Shown here in pieces: positions 5,752-6,686 of a stretch of DNA of 6,686 bases. How positions within the stretch are numbered: the first letter of the stretch is position 1; each line of letters begins with the position of its first letter. Source of the DNA: an uncultured Caulobacteraceae bacterium (lineage in GTDB: Bacteria; Pseudomonadota; Alphaproteobacteria; Caulobacterales; TH1-2); contig CALBST010000177.1 in NCBI GenBank assembly GCA_937967425.1, positions 1 to 6,686 on the forward strand. The letters are read 5' to 3'. Made by a program: the position numbers and the translations under genes. The notes under the pieces were generated by a model, which ran no database searches, was not told where the DNA came from, and worked only from the letters and a program-made list of their open reading frames with translations.

Positions 5752-6666
5752 CTAGGCAAGCTTTGCTGAAGTCGATCGCTCCGAAAGAAAATTTCGAAAG
5801 CTTTTTCGAAACTCGACTATAAACTCGTTCGTAATCGAAGACGCTTTTATGTGCGTCGGTAGCACGATTGTCCAATTGATAGAGATTGGCGGATCGATTG
5901 GCCGAACTACCAAAGATGAAGAATATCTATCGGCAGTAAACGGATCGACGATCGAAACGCCGAATCCTGCTGAAACCATACCACAAACAATCATGGAGAG
6001 TGGAGTTTCAGCCTTAATACGTCTGATTATTCCTCGCTCGCGCATTATGGCATCGACCATGACATGCATTACCGACGGCTGTATGAGTGAGATGAAATCC
6101 TCATTGTCAAAGTCCTCGGGAACGATTCGCTCGCGTTCCACGAGCCGGTGTTGGAGAGGGAGCACCGCTACCATATCGCAGGGTGGCAGTTCTTCGATGG
6201 TGACGTTGGTGAGTTGCGTGTTCTCGACGATTCCGAGATCACAATGGCCGGTGCTGATCCATTCGAGGACGAAATGAGAATTCATGCCGTGAAGCGACAT
6301 ATTTAACGATGGCCTTTTGGCAAGAAAACCTGCGGCAAAGGCCGGCAGGAACCCGTTTGCTAGTCCCGGCAGTGCCGCGATGCGCAGAGAACCTCCTCGT
6401 CTTTCTCTCAAATCGCGCGCCAAGCCGGCGATACGCTCAAGTCCAACAAATGAGCGGTCGATCTCGCGATAGAGTGCCATCGCGTCGCCGGTTGCAACAA
6501 GTCGACCTCCAGAGCGTTCGAACAAATTCAAGCGCGTCTCGTATTCCAAATCTTTCACGAGCCGACTGACCGCAGGTTGAGTGATTCCGAGAATGTCCGC
6601 CGCAGTCGACACTGAACCGCTGATGATGACCGCGCGGAACGCCTCCACCTGCCTATGCTTCAGCAT
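5752..6666 (-). CDS. LysR-family transcriptional regulator, OccR/NocR-like
   Basis: A 304-residue LysR-type regulator, the usual length. Residues 1-60 form the winged helix-turn-helix: LKHRQVEAFRAVIISGSVSTAADILGIT, then QPAVSRLVKDLE (recognition helix) and LFERSGGRLVAT. SFVGLERIA (72-80) begins the linker helix, and GGSLRIAALPGLANGFLP opens the periplasmic-binding-protein-like effector domain. The DNA-binding and linker parts resemble the octopine/nopaline catabolism regulators OccR/NocR, which bind amino-acid derivatives; this comes from memory of those sequences. ATG 6666 is chosen because GGAG (complement of 6673-6676) precedes it by 6 bases; in-frame ATGs at 6678 and 6681 would leave that site inside the gene, and the window ends at 6686. 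It is convergent to the six-gene operon rather than divergent, so control of that operon is likely but unproved. Its GC (about 47% in a 120-base hand count) is far below bhcB-D. Confidence 0.9.
   Translation of the reverse strand: MLKHRQVEAFRAVIISGSVSTAADILGITQPAVSRLVKDLEYETRLNLFERSGGRLVATGDAMALYREIDRSFVGLERIAGLARDLRERRGGSLRIAALPGLANGFLPAFAAGFLAKRPSLNMSLHGMNSHFVLEWISTGHCDLGIVENTQLTNVTIEELPPCDMVAVLPLQHRLVERERIVPEDFDNEDFISLIQPSVMHVMVDAIMRERGIIRRIKAETPLSMIVCGMVSAGFGVSIVDPFTADRYSSSLVVRPIDPPISINWTIVLPTHIKASSITNEFIVEFRKSFRNFLSERSTSAKLA
5792..5811. repeat. repeated palindrome forming a hairpin near the LysR 3' end
   Basis: The 8-bp palindrome TTTCGAAA occurs twice (5792-5799 and 5804-5811) with four bases between, so the pair can fold as an 8-bp stem with a GCTT loop. 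It lies inside the last 60 bases of the LysR coding region, where it encodes the FRKSFRNF segment. For minus-strand transcripts it is followed by a T-rich stretch, but ending transcription there would cut the LysR message before its stop. It is more likely a coding coincidence, or a bidirectional slow point for read-through from bhcD. Confidence 0.3.
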
Positions 6667-6686
6667 AATCTTCTCCATCATATAAT

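Noticed and set aside
5597..5875. 92-codon minus-strand frame across the convergent gap, considered as a transposon or gene remnant
   Set aside because: Its upstream third lies inside the LysR coding region in another frame and the remainder matches nothing I can name; there are no terminal repeats or target duplication.

Overview
This window reads as a chromosomal piece of an alphaproteobacterium, probably of the Rhizobiales. The closest relatives I recognise for the three central genes are the Paracoccus denitrificans beta-hydroxyaspartate cycle enzymes, and the flanking regulator resembles rhizobial/agrobacterial LysR proteins. Both are recalled resemblances, not searches. GC content is moderate at the ends and high in the middle.

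Layout: positions 1-214 are a non-coding leader, AT-rich up to about 95, with a candidate sigma70-type promoter and two dyads. Six genes then run on the + strand in what looks like one operon: a short RidA-family protein (215-562), a DadA-like FAD-dependent amino-acid oxidoreductase (639-1934), a second RidA protein of a different subfamily (2014-2439), and three genes I assign to the beta-hydroxyaspartate cycle. These are bhcB, beta-hydroxyaspartate dehydratase (2455-3402), bhcC, beta-hydroxyaspartate aldolase (3413-4576), and bhcD, iminosuccinate reductase (4635-5600). A LysR-family regulator of the octopine/nopaline-regulator type (5752-6666) lies convergently on the - strand. The 151-bp convergent gap holds no gene and no classical terminator that I can see.

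How the genes may work together: BhcC condenses glyoxylate with glycine to beta-hydroxyaspartate, BhcB dehydrates it to iminosuccinate, and BhcD reduces that to aspartate. In the known operon a fourth gene, bhcA (aspartate-glyoxylate aminotransferase), closes the cycle and an IclR-type regulator (bhcR) controls it. Here no bhcA lies beside bhcB. Its upstream place is taken by a ridA-flavoenzyme-ridA module, and the regulator is LysR-type. The flavoenzyme would form a 2-imino acid and RidA proteins hydrolyse such imines. A coherent but untested reading is that an amino acid (glycine, an N-substituted glycine or a D-amino acid) is oxidised to glyoxylate, or another entry compound, which BhcC-BhcB-BhcD then convert to aspartate.

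Composition changes sharply inside bhcB (about 50% GC near its start, about 67% later, hand-counted). This suggests that the bhc core and the upstream module have different histories.
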